From the NCBI GenBank assembly GCA_964036045.1, contig OZ038385.1:34326101-34390100 (forward strand): a DNA stretch of 64,000 nucleotides, written 5' to 3'. The translations under genes and the position numbers were made by a program. The notes below the pieces were generated by a model. It was not told the origin of the DNA. It made no database searches and worked only from the letters and a program-made list of their open reading frames with translations. How positions within the stretch are numbered: the first letter of the stretch is position 1; the number at the start of each line of letters is the position of its first letter. Of this stretch, positions 36,216-45,960 are shown piece by piece. The stretch comes from Eutreptiella sp. 'Long Island Sound 2002' (Eukaryota > Euglenozoa > Euglenophyceae > Eutreptiales > Eutreptiaceae).

Positions 36216-36654
36216 GGGAAAAAATTTTGCGGGGGGGTTCAGACTAAGATGAGCTGGCTTCGCCTGCTCACTTCACAGTACTCGAGATAACCTCTCGGAA
36301 TCAAGGTTTAGAGCTGTCCAGTGCTACGATAATCCCACAATAGCGTGATAGCGGATCTGACACGTAGTGAGGATTAGCTGAGTCTGCAACCAGGTTATGC
36401 AGTGGGAGACTGCCACGCCCGTAGGCTTCCCAGTGTGCACGAGGCACAAAGACTGTAGGCTGAAAAAGACAGCGGTGTGAAGACTGAAGGCCGAGATGAA
36501 TCAGTGTGTTGTATTTCATACACTATCAGCACCAGAGAGGGAGGGGGGTGACATTCAGGTACAGTTGGTCACTATTCGGTTGGGGCCAAAACGGCCGAAA
36601 ATAATAAAAATGCAGCTGCCTGAAAATGGCCCAAACGGCGCTGAGGTTGCATTT

Positions 36655-36716
36655 CAGTGTGCCAAGACAAGGGGGGCGTTTTCGCACAGCGCGCGCACAG
36701 CGTGGGCACAGCGCTA
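36655..36716 (+). repeat. GCACAGCGC motif block
   Basis: TTTTCGCACAGCGCGCGCAC..GGGCACAGCGC. The same block occurs at 37636-37692 (followed by GTGCACCCCC), at 51453-51480 and, degenerate, at 35852-35896. The R1 copies end in the related GCACTGCGCGCGCACTGCGC. It looks like a conserved terminal or regulatory motif of several repeat families. Confidence 0.55.
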
Positions 36717-36912
36717 ATTATTACGTTGTTTACCCCGGGAAGACCCCTGAAAACCACCCACCTGCAGAAGGATGTATGACCAATTCAAAACAGCATGGGG
36801 TGCAGAATTCAGGACCCTGGGATCCGTGGCAAGCATGAGACTAAAAAAAAAAATCCCTGGTGTACCTGGTGTACCAACAAGGGGGTGGTAGGGTGCAGAA
36901 TTCAGGACCTTG

Positions 36913-37095
36913 GGGGGAATGTTTGCCCGGCGCGCGCCCGGCGCGCTACTTTTCTATTAACTATCCCGACTTCAGGCCCAGATTTACCCTGTCATGGAGA
37001 AACCCCCCAAGTAGACCACGTTGCACTGCACACCTTCCCTACAAAGCACGTTGCATAATAAAGCAATATCTGTGAATTCAGCAACTCCAACTGTC
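36913..37095 (+). repeat. Dispersed repeat family R2, copy 2
   Basis: GTTTGCCCGGCGCGCGCCCG..CTATTAACTATC..CCCCCAAGTAGACC..GAATTCA matches 2035-2215 in motif order. A shorter head with GCCCGGCACGCGCCCGGCGC is at 37566-37606. Confidence 0.6.
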
Positions 37096-37110
37096 ATCTG
37101 TATTGTACTT

Positions 37111-37250
37111 AACAAACAACAGTGGTCCCACAAGTGTGGGTGTCAATACATTCAGTACAATAGTGCTCCTTGCACTCATCACAAACTGCGACGGTGGAGC
37201 GCTTTTGGCAACACAACACACACACTTCTGCCTCATCCTCTGCCTCATCT
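37111..37250 (-). CDS. B-box-like zinc-finger exon
   Basis: The minus frame reads EDEAEVCVLC, then CQKRSTVAVCDECKEHYC, then TECIDTHTCG. The spacing of Cys pairs and the final His fits a B-box-type zinc finger (two Cys pairs, a DEC/C knuckle, then Cys and His). B-boxes occur in TRIM proteins and plant/algal CONSTANS-like factors, usually for protein contacts. It is a single exon: the acceptor could be GGCAG at about 37240, and no good donor precedes the stop at 37111. It lies upstream of the BAR-type gene on the same strand, so it could be that gene's 5' exon (B-box plus coiled coil, as in TRIM proteins), but phase could not be confirmed. Confidence 0.4.
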
Positions 37251-38086
37251 TGCGTGCCACAACCGAGCAAACAGCTGCTCAATGCGTGCCCTATACCACC
37301 CGTGCACGTCATTGTAACATTGTTGGCGGGCAGTCAAAGTGCCATTCTTTCTTCCAATGAATGGCACAATGACATGAATCCGGCCTTTATAAGCACCATC
37401 ATGGCCCCCAACTTCGAAATCAAAGAAATCACCTCAGGTACGAGAAGGTCCATACCCATCTCAAATCAAAACATCTGCTGATGTCCCGGGGGCCAAGGGG
37501 CAAATCCATATAATGTTGCCCAACATATCAACGGCAACAGTCCACCGGTGGGGCACGGGTCACAAAAGATGCCCGGCACGCGCCCGGCGCGCTAACGTTC
37601 CCCCTTGGGATCCATGGCTACCGGTGGTGGAAAACAGCCGACTTTTCGCACAGCGCGCGCACAGCGCGAGCACAGCGCACGGTGCACCCCCATGGGCTAT
37701 TCTGCAGCACACTTTCGTTTGTTTGTTGCGGTGCTTCGGCAAAACAACCTGCTAGCAGAGTCTGATGCTGTGGGCGGGTCGCTGACCACAACAGCTGCCA
37801 GACATGGAGGCTACGTTGGAGAGTCTCATCTGAAGTACTTAAACAACAATAAAGAATGTTTCAAGTGGTAATCAAATGGTGGCGTACCTGCACTGGAGGG
37901 TGACAACCATTGTCAATTTATGGCCAAAATACGGCCTGTCGAAGATACAGAGGGCGTCTATACCGAAGTAAATTGTGAACCAATTTACCAATTTAATGGT
38001 CCAATTCTAAGGAAATTTGTCAAGTTGCAAGCATTTTTCAAAGGCTTGTTGGTTGCAGTGCCTGTGTGTATGTGACTTTGCCACCA

Positions 38087-38188
38087 TTCCGTTGTTGTGG
38101 TAGGATGTGCATGCTGCGTCCACAAAATCACGGGTGTGTCATGCATGCATGTCACGAGCACAATTTTGGTCGGATCCTTCTTCTGCAC
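38087..38188 (-). repeat. B2 terminal repeat
   Basis: 102 bp, matching B1 (38424-38525) from TTCCGTTG to TTCTTCTGCAC on the plus strand with a few substitutions. It forms the 3' end of the element. Confidence 0.85.
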
Positions 38189-38298
38189 ACTTCTGCACAC
38201 AACCTCGGCACGAGTACATTGAAGTTGCAGTGTACCGAACTGTGCGATTCCCAGACGCACATGGTCTGGACCGAGACAAGATAGGGTGGGTGGGTGGG

Positions 38299-38422
38299 CC
38301 GGAGTCAAAAGGAGGAGGGGTGCACAATTAAAAACGACTGAGGAGGACAGGATCATACATGTACACTCCCCCCCCGCCCAACCTACCACAGCGCACGGAA
38401 CTTTCGTTCCTGCGGAACTACA
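38299..38422 (-). repeat. A2 internal repeat
   Basis: 124 bp, matching A1 at 42839-42961 with one length difference in a C-run and single substitutions. It sits directly beside B1 with two bases between. Confidence 0.9.
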
Positions 38423-38423
38423 G

Positions 38424-38525
38424 TTCCGTTGCTGTGGTAGGATGTGCGTGCTGCATCCACAAAACCACGGGTGTGTCATGCATGCATGTCACAAGCACAA
38501 TTCTGGTCGGATCCTTCTTCTGCAC
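38424..38525 (-). repeat. B1 internal repeat
   Basis: 102-bp copy of B2. The RT/RNase H frame ends inside it, at the stop 38478-38476. Confidence 0.85.
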
Positions 38526-39977
38526 CCCCCAGCGAGCGAATGGGAGCATTTCGGCCACAGATCCTCACCCTGGCAGACGGCTGTGCCTCGCGGAGGCCGT
38601 CAAAGATCCCCTGGCTCATACCCCACAACTTCCTGCGGCGCTCCGCAACTGCGGTGACCTGCGTCCATTGTGAGAAGCCGTTAATTCTACTCAGCGGGTC
38701 CGCCGGATTTAAATCGGAGGCGACCCGGAAGAAAAGGGGCAGAACGTTGCTCCATGCTCGGAGCCAGAAAAGCTTGCGTAACACGCGCTGGTGCCCTTTG
38801 CATGCTGTGCTGGCAGACAAAGAACTGAGTTGTGCGCATGCCGCGTCATTATCTACACCTACCGCCACCGCGCGGGCCCCTTTATATACTGCAATTTGCA
38901 CTGCCCAAAAACTGGCGAAAGCTTCCGCTTGCTGCAGGGACGTGATCGACAGGGGGCAGATGCAGGAGCGATAGCAACCTGGTCCACCCACCACCCCTGC
39001 CCTGAAACCACCTAGAACTTCCGCCGCATCACTGAAAAATGTGCGAATGCAGGTGTGTGTCGCCCCTGGGATGCGGTAGGGGGGTGTTGCGCACACGATA
39101 GCCTTGGCCAGGGACCTGGCCAAACTCCTGGTAAAATGTGTGTGCCCCGCGACCACCTGCCGGTATGCTCCCGCAAGAAAGGGAGCGCTGCCGACCGCTG
39201 TGCGGGAGAGCCACTGTAGCCTGCCCAATAGACGCGAGAGCTCGTGCGGGGAGATCCCCCCCCCCCCGCCCCTCGCGACGGTCGCGTTGCGAGCATCGAT
39301 GCGTCTGCCTATGAAAGTGATGCGTTGAACTCGCTGGGGCTCCGATTTTGGACTGATCAGGGCACTGGCCGCCGACAGTTTATTTACACTGCGATCCACT
39401 GCCACACGTACCAAGCGCCGGCTGGCCGCGGAAATCGGTATGTCATCTAGATACACATCGGTTGTGACTTTCAATCCCCTAACAGCAGAGCGGACCAAAG
39501 CTTTGACCAACCGCTGACATACCGCTGGCGAGTACTTCCATCCAAAAGGTAACCGGGTGTAGTGCCACCCTTGCTCCCCCGCCCTTACCACAAATACTCG
39601 GCGCCATTTCCCTAGGAGTCGGATTGACCAGTATGCGTTGGTCAGATCCGGCTTCGCCATCCACAGCCCCCGCCCCCCCACCCCCCAAACCTGCTAGACA
39701 GAAGTCCGAGGGAGGGTAGGTGGATCCGCGCCGGTCACCGTCAGTCTGCTGCATTAATGTGGATCACGTTCAGCAGCAGCCTGCACTTGGTTTGATTTTT
39801 GTAACGCAAAAACATTGTGGCCGGGGGCGTGCACTTTGTGGTCCTGAAATCAGAGGCGTCCACGCGCACCGCCTGCAACATTTTTCTGAGCAACACAGGG
39901 GAGTGGGAGTGTTGGGAAGGGAAGTGTGCGCCATGAGCAAACTGGCGTCGGTAGGCATCGAGCAGGTCATCGGGCAC
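38476..39977 (-). pseudogene. Reverse transcriptase - RNase H (frameshifted)
   Basis: RT motifs in order: KPDLTNAYWSIRL (first catalytic Asp), LPFGWKYSP (motif B), and DVYLDDI (YxDD-type active site). RNase H follows with SDAAE, QQAEAFA, VDND and NPADPLSR carrying the expected acidic residues. The main frame is 39681-38476. The N-terminal part (39977-39741, ending LLLNVIHINAAD) is in another frame, and a bridge (SDFCLAGLG) is in a third, so at least two shifts are needed between 39745 and 39680. One falls in a G-run. The domain is otherwise well kept, so the element is either young and inactivated or the runs are misread. It would copy the element's RNA into DNA. Confidence 0.8.
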
Positions 39978-40475
39978 GCACTGCCTCCAAATGGAGTGGG
40001 CTACTGATACTCGTCCTGCTCTGCCTAGGTCCTGCCTGCGCCATTTCTGCCGTTACTGGCGGCTGACGTTGAAACTGTGCCCCTCGCGGGGGAGGACACG
40101 GACGATCATACAGAAGTTCATCATTATCCCCCACCCCCGACTGTACAACCAACTGAAAAGCTTTCAGCAACACCTTTCTCCCCGATTTTCCTCCTTTCAT
40201 GTACCGGAGTGCATCGAACATGTCTTGGACCGCAAAACTGACCATTTGTGAACGACCCCGTTTAATACCACTTAAGTTGGCGACCTGCGCCACCATTGCC
40301 TGCACCTTTCGTGAGAATTTACTGCCTGGCTCGAGTCGTGGCCGCGTCCGTCTATGACCTCGTGCACCTTCGTTTTGAACCGGGCGTTACAGATACCGAT
40401 GCCCCAGCAGGTCTTGAAGAATTCGCCTTTTGCTGCTCTGCCAGTGCAATGTCTGCATGCAACGACGGGCTCCAC
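39967..40475 (-). pseudogene. Cys/His-rich N-terminal part of pol
   Basis: Two overlapping frames (40475-40272 and 40305-39967) form one probable reading path with a shift near 40290. The first has VACRHC..FKTCWGIGICNARF, a possible zinc-binding cluster. The second has a basic helical stretch (NLSGIKRGRSQMV) and a Pro-rich linker. It lies just upstream of the RT, so it may be the leader of the pol ORF or a nucleocapsid-like region. Confidence 0.45.
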
Positions 40476-40567
40476 AGCTGCAAGGTGGTGCCAAGCCTTT
40501 CGGAGAAGGATATGACTGCGTTGTCCCCAATGTCATCGAAGGGTAGTGGGCCCCCTCTGTGAAAGTT

Positions 40568-41613
40568 CTAGTTGCGCGGCGGGTAGGCATAGATCTTGAG
40601 CATGCTGGGGGTTGCCCAACCTCCCCATCGCAGCATGCTGTTTGTGGGCGCCCCCAGCAGGCGCAGCTGCGCTGCGCCAAATCTTCTATAGGAGTGCCAA
40701 AGCAAAGACTTACAATTCAACTCCGGCCTTCCCACCAACTCGCTGGGGGCCTTGTGCAGCGCCGCCCTTGATGTGTGCCAGGCCGCCCTGCCGGGCGGGT
40801 ATCCATGTCTCGCGCGCGGCATTTGCAAGAACTCTTCCCAGGCCTTGGCCCACGTTCCCGGCGTCTCCGACTTCCTGCCCCGCCTCCCCTTGGCTCCCAT
40901 GAACGTGACGTGCTCTCCGTCGTATGAGACCAAGATCGCCTCAACTGCCCGCAAGCCGCAAGCAAGCAAATACTGAGCGCCGCCATTGCGCAGAGCTCCC
41001 AGCTTGCTGCCCCTTGCGCCAGCCGGCTGATGTCAGTGAACCCCCGCATGGAGGCCCACGTTTTGAGCGGGAGTTTTCCTGCTTTATCGTGGAAACTTTC
41101 AACTCCTTTGACAAACGCCCAGTCCCCCGCGCAGACCGTGCTCGGCACCCATCGCAATTTTTCGAGGAGGCGGATGCCACCGAGAAGCTTTTTGATCGAC
41201 GATCCGTTGTTGGTTGTTTGTGCCAGGTGTAAGAGCTTGTCATCCAAAGATTCCCGCGCGCTTGCCCCTGGATGACTGCGGACGCGCGCTGCGTATCTCC
41301 GCAACTCATGTAAGTAACCTTTGTTGGTGTCGTCTGCGAGCCCGCACAGAGCCGTCCCCGTGTACGACGTGGCAAAACCCTCTGTGATTGCTGTCTCTAG
41401 GCGCCGCACCGCGCCGACCATGCCAAGTGCTTCATCCCTATGTACTCCTGCACAACCTCCTTGAGATTCTCCTGCGTCTCCGTGGAAAACCCCGCTGGGC
41501 CCGTGCCCCGCGTTTGGGATGCACTCGCCTGCCGCGCTCTCCCGTCGTTTTCCGCTCCCGCTTGGCGCTAAGCGTGACCGCCGCGCCGCGCGCGTCCCGT
41601 TCACTTTTTGCAC
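40568..41613 (-). pseudogene. Tyrosine recombinase (frameshifted)
   Basis: The first frame (from 41613) holds an N-terminal linker and a helical core-binding domain (NKGYLHELRRYAARVRS, LLGGIRLLEKLRWVP). Near 40975 the reading must shift to the frame of 40969-40568, which holds the catalytic part. This has an Arg in ACGLRAVEAILV, a HSYRR motif (HxxR), GGWA with Trp replacing the usual second His, and the likely nucleophile Tyr in LKIYAYP. This enzyme would integrate the circular cDNA. It lies upstream of the RT, whereas in DIRS1 and Ngaro the recombinase follows the RT. Confidence 0.75.
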
Positions 41614-42149
41614 AATGCTGCCCCTTTACAGCCATATGCCGCCCCCAGCCAGTACCGGTGACAGTTCTGGCAGGGGCGGCACGGCGTGTTGGGCGGTTTT
41701 CCGGCGTTTACGAGATCACCTGTGGTTTTGGAGCGGAAATGGGGTACTCCCTTCACGTATACGAACGGCGGCGTTGCCGCCGCATCCTTTGTGTCTTCAA
41801 AGAACCTCTCGTAGCTCCCCTGTGAGTGTGATTTTCTCGAGCTGTGGGGCTCCCCATCCGATGACGACGACGAGGAGCTGCTGGTCGCGGATTCCGAGCT
41901 GGATGAATCACTGTCATAGGCCATTTTGCTTTTGCGACCGCCCTTGTCATCTTGAGATCCCTTCTTGCGTGACTTTTTCTGCGCTTTTTTCTCCTTGCGA
42001 CGCACCTCTTTTGCTTTCTCCTTCAGAACTCCTTTAGTGTTGTCGTTGCACTTCAAGAGCGTGTGCCACACTGCCAGCGCCAGATCCCAGTCCAACCCTA
42101 GTACGTCTCCGCCCACCATGTCTAAGTCTAAGCCCATGCACTCACGCAC
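41601..42149 (-). pseudogene. Gag-like ORF, 3' part
   Basis: A Lys/Arg-rich stretch (VRRKEKKAQKKSRKKG) is followed by a Ser-rich acidic run and a Cys cluster (CRPCQNCHRYW..YGCKGAALC) that could be a zinc knuckle. It is in a different frame from the 42838-42236 ORF, so one shift between 42240 and 42149 probably splits a single gag gene. Confidence 0.5.
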
Positions 42150-42235
42150 TCACGGTCGTCACTTTCTGTGGCCCCTTGAGCGCGCGGGAGGGCCCCAAGG
42201 TATCATTCTAGCAGACGACACAATTTTTGTGTCCA

Positions 42236-42838
42236 TCATGTCACACTTGCCCTCTTCCGAAGCAGCTTGAGGTTGTGCTTTGTCAGCGCGTATTTCATCT
42301 CCCCGTCAGACGCTGACGTAGCCGTTCCGCCGCCCGCACCTCCATCTTGTCGGACTTGCTGGGTTGGCTGCCCCATGGACCCACCGGCGTCCCCCGCGCT
42401 CTCCGCCATCTGCACCTGCCCAGCCCATCGCCCTCGCGGTCCCCTTGGTGGGCTTATGCTATTCGCGTGCTTCATTATGTCCATGTAACTGAAGGCCGCC
42501 TGACTTTGCTCTGGTGCCAAGTCGAACCTCTGTACATCCACATCCCATGCCATGCTCAGTGCAAATAAGAAGCAATCCCTGTAGTACTGAAAAGAATTTG
42601 ATACCATGTTCACATTCAGCAACTGCTTGAACAGCACTGCTCCTCGTGTGGTTGTGAGGTGGTTTGAAGTCACCCAGAGGTTGTAGCCAACCGTGAGCAC
42701 GCTTCCCCTGTGCTCTTCAGGAATTTCTTCGGCTTTTTCGGGAGAATTGAGCAATGTCGCCCATGCCTTGTCGAGCAATTCGATGTTTTGCGCTAGAAGT
42801 TGCTCCCAGCTCCACCCATATGAAAGATCCCCACTCAT
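42236..42838 (-). CDS. Gag-like ORF, 5' part
   Basis: It begins with ATG at 42838, one base inside repeat A1, and runs 200 residues: a helical segment (WEQLLAQNIELLDKAWATLL) and then a Gly/Gln/Ser-rich tail. Position and composition fit ORF1 of YR retrotransposons (a capsid-like protein), but no diagnostic motif is visible. Confidence 0.5.
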   Translation of the reverse strand: MSGDLSYGWSWEQLLAQNIELLDKAWATLLNSPEKAEEIPEEHRGSVLTVGYNLWVTSNHLTTTRGAVLFKQLLNVNMVSNSFQYYRDCFLFALSMAWDVDVQRFDLAPEQSQAAFSYMDIMKHANSISPPRGPRGRWAGQVQMAESAGDAGGSMGQPTQQVRQDGGAGGGTATSASDGEMKYALTKHNLKLLRKRASVT

Positions 42839-42961
42839 CCGGAGTCAAAAGGAGGAGGGGTGCACAATTAAAAACGACTGAGGAGGACAGGATCATACAT
42901 GTACACTCCCCCCCGCCCAACCTACCACAGCGCACGGAACTGTCGTTCCTGCGGAACTACA
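42839..42961 (-). repeat. A1 terminal repeat
   Basis: 123-bp left end of the element on the minus strand, from GTAGTTCCGCAGG to TTTGACTCCGG. It should hold the promoter, since the first ORF starts one base after it. Confidence 0.9.
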
Positions 42962-43364
42962 ATTCTTTTTGTTTAGAGCCACGGCACCCTCATTGGAGTT
43001 GCCGCCAGAGCCATATCTTGGCCATAGATCGACGACGGTCTATATCTATCCATATCTTGGACAGGGTGCGCAGAGGGGGGGAGGGGTTGTCAGAGCATGG
43101 TATGGCTGCACACCAACTCATGCAGATGTCAGGCTTTGGGAAGGGGAATTGATTAATATGATGGTGAGATGTTTTGATTCAATTAAACCTCCCTAATTTT
43201 GCCTGTCCATATTTGTGGGATCATGTGCAGAAGAGAGTGCATATTTAGGAGCATTGGCCTTGGGCTTGAGGGCACCGAGTCCCGCCATTGCTTCCCTGAG
43301 GGTTGCGCGGCAGGGTACCTTCGGCGCTGACAACAAGAGGCTCCACGGGGATCATGCACAATAC

Positions 43365-43716
43365 CTTTTGATTTGAAGCGTTGATATGCAGAGGATGTTT
43401 TGGTTCTCCAAATCGAAAGCATGAAAAGCAACAAATCCTTTCTCCAAAGCGTCCAACGTCGCTTTGGCCAACACATGCCCTATTTTTGAGCTTAGAATAG
43501 GACAGATTTCCTGCACCGTCACGCAATCCTGTGCATGCAATTAAAAACAGGCACCAACATATACGGCTTTCAGCCTGGCGTTAAATATCTCCATTGAACA
43601 ATATGAACGGATGATGTGTGATAATTTCCGTGTTGCCTGGAAACCATGTGACATCAAACTGTGCACAATCGCCAAAGACTGGGTTCGATGAGTTTGGCAA
43701 CACCATTCGTTCCAAA
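43365..43716 (-). CDS. Two exons of an unidentified gene
   Basis: Exon 43716-43565 (WNEWCCQTHRTQSLAIVHSL.. to ..IFNARLKA) and exon 43528-43365 (DCVTVQEICPILSSKIG.. to ..LCISTLQIK) join in phase 0 across a 36-nt intron. That intron has GTATAT and GCACAG ends and an in-frame TAA. The next donor is AAAAG|GTATTG. Protein character is good, mixed helix and strand. The YR retrotransposon begins about 400 bp downstream, so it may sit in this gene's next intron. Function unknown. Confidence 0.45.
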
Positions 43717-44000
43717 CTAACATCAGGGCAGCGGGTCAGAAGTGGAGGCAGCTGATGCACGACTGCCGCTGAGCCTTGAAAATTTTCTTCTCAGCTCTGC
43801 GTACAATCCATCAATATGTTACAGTGAGGCACTTGGGCAAAGGTTCCCGAACTCTACTCTACATCAGCAAGGTTGCTCGTAACACTCTCTGCGAAAGGAA
43901 GATCCATTGCTACAGAAGACCTGTAGCCAAGGGGTTCTGGAATCTGATGCATGGGATTGCAGCAACAGCTGCCACAGCAAAGCAAAACCAAGAAGAACAC

Positions 44001-44112
44001 CTTACAATTGGAAATATCACGAGCAGAAAAATCGGGTAGAATAACAAGGGAGGTGTTGACAGTGGCACCAACGGGGACCCAGCATAAGGAGATTCGGATG
44101 TCACCATCAATA
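44001..44112 (-). CDS. Exon of the same unidentified gene
   Basis: A TTGGTCAG acceptor and TGTAAG|GTGTTC donor bound IDGDIRISLCWVPVGATV..SARDISNCK. The strand-like pattern with DGDIRISL could be part of a beta-rich domain. Its phase does not join directly to 43716, so a small exon may be missing. Confidence 0.4.
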
Positions 44113-44150
44113 CTGACCAAGCAAAGCACAGGCATCTTTGTTGATTATCA

Positions 44151-44296
44151 TCATAAATGTGTGTCGGGGCAGGAACAGTTTTCGGCGTTGCAAAGCAGAC
44201 CTCTGGGCCAATCGGGCTTAAGATCAAGCAGCACCGGAATGCAGAGATTTTGAAAAACAAATGACAAATCCGTCTCTTTGAAACAGGGTCTGTTTT
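44151..44296 (-). CDS. Exon-like frame, unidentified gene
   Basis: The frame CFKETDLSFVFQNLCIPVLL..DWPRGLLCNAENCSC follows an AAAACAG or CAAAG acceptor. A donor may be AGAG|GTCTGC near 44205. Borders are approximate. Confidence 0.3.
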
Positions 44297-44504
44297 TACA
44301 GGAGAGAAATAGAAACAAACTGTCTATATATGCCAAGTGATTGTCAACCGCCATGAAAGCTCAACGCCGTCAGTTGCCAACCATCACAGGTTGAATAGGA
44401 AAGTAGACTGTAGACTGTAGACTGCAGATTGCATCTTCATTTTACTGGCTTGCGGGGACTACCTGTGACCAGAGTCGTCGTACAGGGTCGCGTACGGGGG
44501 AATC

Positions 44505-45160
44505 CTTGCACTGCGCGCTACTTTTAGACTAGATTCCCTTGTGAAGAATCCCCATACCGACCCTTTCCAAACACCCTCAAAATTAGGCCACCCCAGCTAC
44601 CCTAGCTCAAGACAGTTGCGCACTACCTTTCCTTCCCATCAGATGCCATGAATTAATGTATCTTTGAAGCCCCTTAGGATCCCAAAGAAGAACACCCGCC
44701 AATGTCACGAGGGACAAAGGAAAGCCTTTCTACCCATCGAATCTCAGCAACAACACGATTCAAGTAAGACTACACACGATGCACATTTGCCCACCATGCA
44801 TCCTCAGATTGTCGAGCTGCCCTTTGTCTAATGGTTGATCTTCATTTGCACGCTTGTCATCTGCATGTTGATCTTTACCTTGACAATTGCAATGCAAATC
44901 AACAGAGGCTGATGCAGAGTGCCCACATTGAGGGCTGCCATAGTGGGGAGAAATCAACCTAGAAAGTACAACATGCGGCGAGTGAAAATAGGTGAAAATG
45001 GGGGGAAATGGGTGAAAACCCAAAAATGCCATATCCGATGCAAAAGAAGCACCAAAATACGCGTTATCAAACAATGATGATGCCCCTACTACCACAAAGT
45101 GTGGGTTTCTGGTGAGATGCCCAAATAGCCGCACTACGCGCGCACTGCGCTTAAGTCTCC
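44505..45160 (+). repeat. Dispersed repeat family R1, copy 3
   Basis: It starts CACTGCGCGCTACTTTTAGA, carries the CCTTTCCAAACACCCTCAAAATTAGG and AGACAGTTGCGCACTACC blocks, then GTGGGGAGAAATCAACCTAG, and ends GCACTACGCGCGCACTGCGC. Same orientation as copies 1 and 2. Confidence 0.7.
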
Positions 45161-45746
45161 CCTACAGACGTGCCACAGCAAATCTGCAAGAGTGCCACAA
45201 GACCGTTTTATGGAATGAGATTGCTGTGCAACCTGTGCCTGGGGCAAATATCTGGCTATAGATGCCTAACCAGAGCAATGACCCTCGCAATGCAAAGAGT
45301 CAGTGACCCAAGACTTGATGGAGCCCAACTGGGATAGATGAAACAAACAAAAACCTGCCGGCCACAGATCTTCAGAAAAAAAAACCCTGCTGAAAGCGGA
45401 TCTTCATGCAGAAACCCGCCGGAGGTGGATGTGAATGAACAAAATCCGCCGGAGGGGGGCTTTTACAGACCAAGTGAAAAGAAGCTAACCGGACATTGGC
45501 ACATGACTGACGGCTGTGGGTCGCATGCACGGAGCTTTGTCGCTCTCCGACGCACAGTTCATCGGAGCTATTCCAGTTCTGTTTTGTTCTGGATTCCACA
45601 GACCCCATTTCAAGATGATCCACCCAAACTTTTGAAGGCGAAGCCCAATGCCCTCCGCCTTGCGCAAGCGCGGCCAAAGTCAGGAAATCCAACGGTCAGA
45701 CAGGGAGCGCAAAGCAGCCCCAAAAGACATGCAGGCGGCTTGGCAC

Positions 45747-45923
45747 CTCCACAGATGGCTCGCATTGCACCGGAGAATTGTGGGCTGAAGGACCCACGGG
45801 CCAGCGGTTCATGAGGCAGGGGTGGGCATGGCAGCTGTCGCTAAGAATTGCATTGAGCAAACAGAACTGGGCCGCAGTGGGAAACAGCGGGTTGGCCAAC
45901 TCTTCGCAGGCATGACCCAGCCC
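45747..45923 (-). CDS. Candidate exon, unidentified gene
   Basis: AACCAG acceptor and GGAG|GTGCC donor, 59 codons, phase 0 on both sides. It reads GLGHACEELANPLFPTAAQF.. to ..PVQCEPSVE and is Cys-containing and protein-like. It could be part of a minus-strand gene extending to 48.8 kb. Confidence 0.4.
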
Positions 45924-45960
45924 CTGGTTCCCACTACAATCGGCGCACGCACACGTCATC

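Larger units (their letters stand above)
38087..42961 (-). mobile_element. Tyrosine-recombinase retrotransposon with split direct repeats
   Basis: Read on the minus strand the element is A1 (42961-42839), ORFs, B1 (38525-38424), A2 (38422-38299), a 110-bp spacer, then B2 (38188-38087). A1 and A2 are near-identical direct repeats of about 123 bp, B1 and B2 of 102 bp. The 3' end of B1 abuts the 5' end of A2. This is the split-direct-repeat layout of PAT/Kangaroo/Ngaro-type YR retrotransposons, which replicate through a circular intermediate. Coding parts are a gag-like ORF, a tyrosine recombinase, a Cys/His-rich segment, and an RT with RNase H. Several frameshifts break the ORFs. There are no LTRs and no DDE integrase. 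No target-site duplication is evident, as expected for this class. Confidence 0.85.

Noticed and set aside
38087-42961. LTR retrotransposon or DIRS1-type inverted repeats
   Set aside because: The repeats are direct and split (A1, B1-A2, B2), not full LTRs and not inverted, and the integrating enzyme is a tyrosine recombinase.
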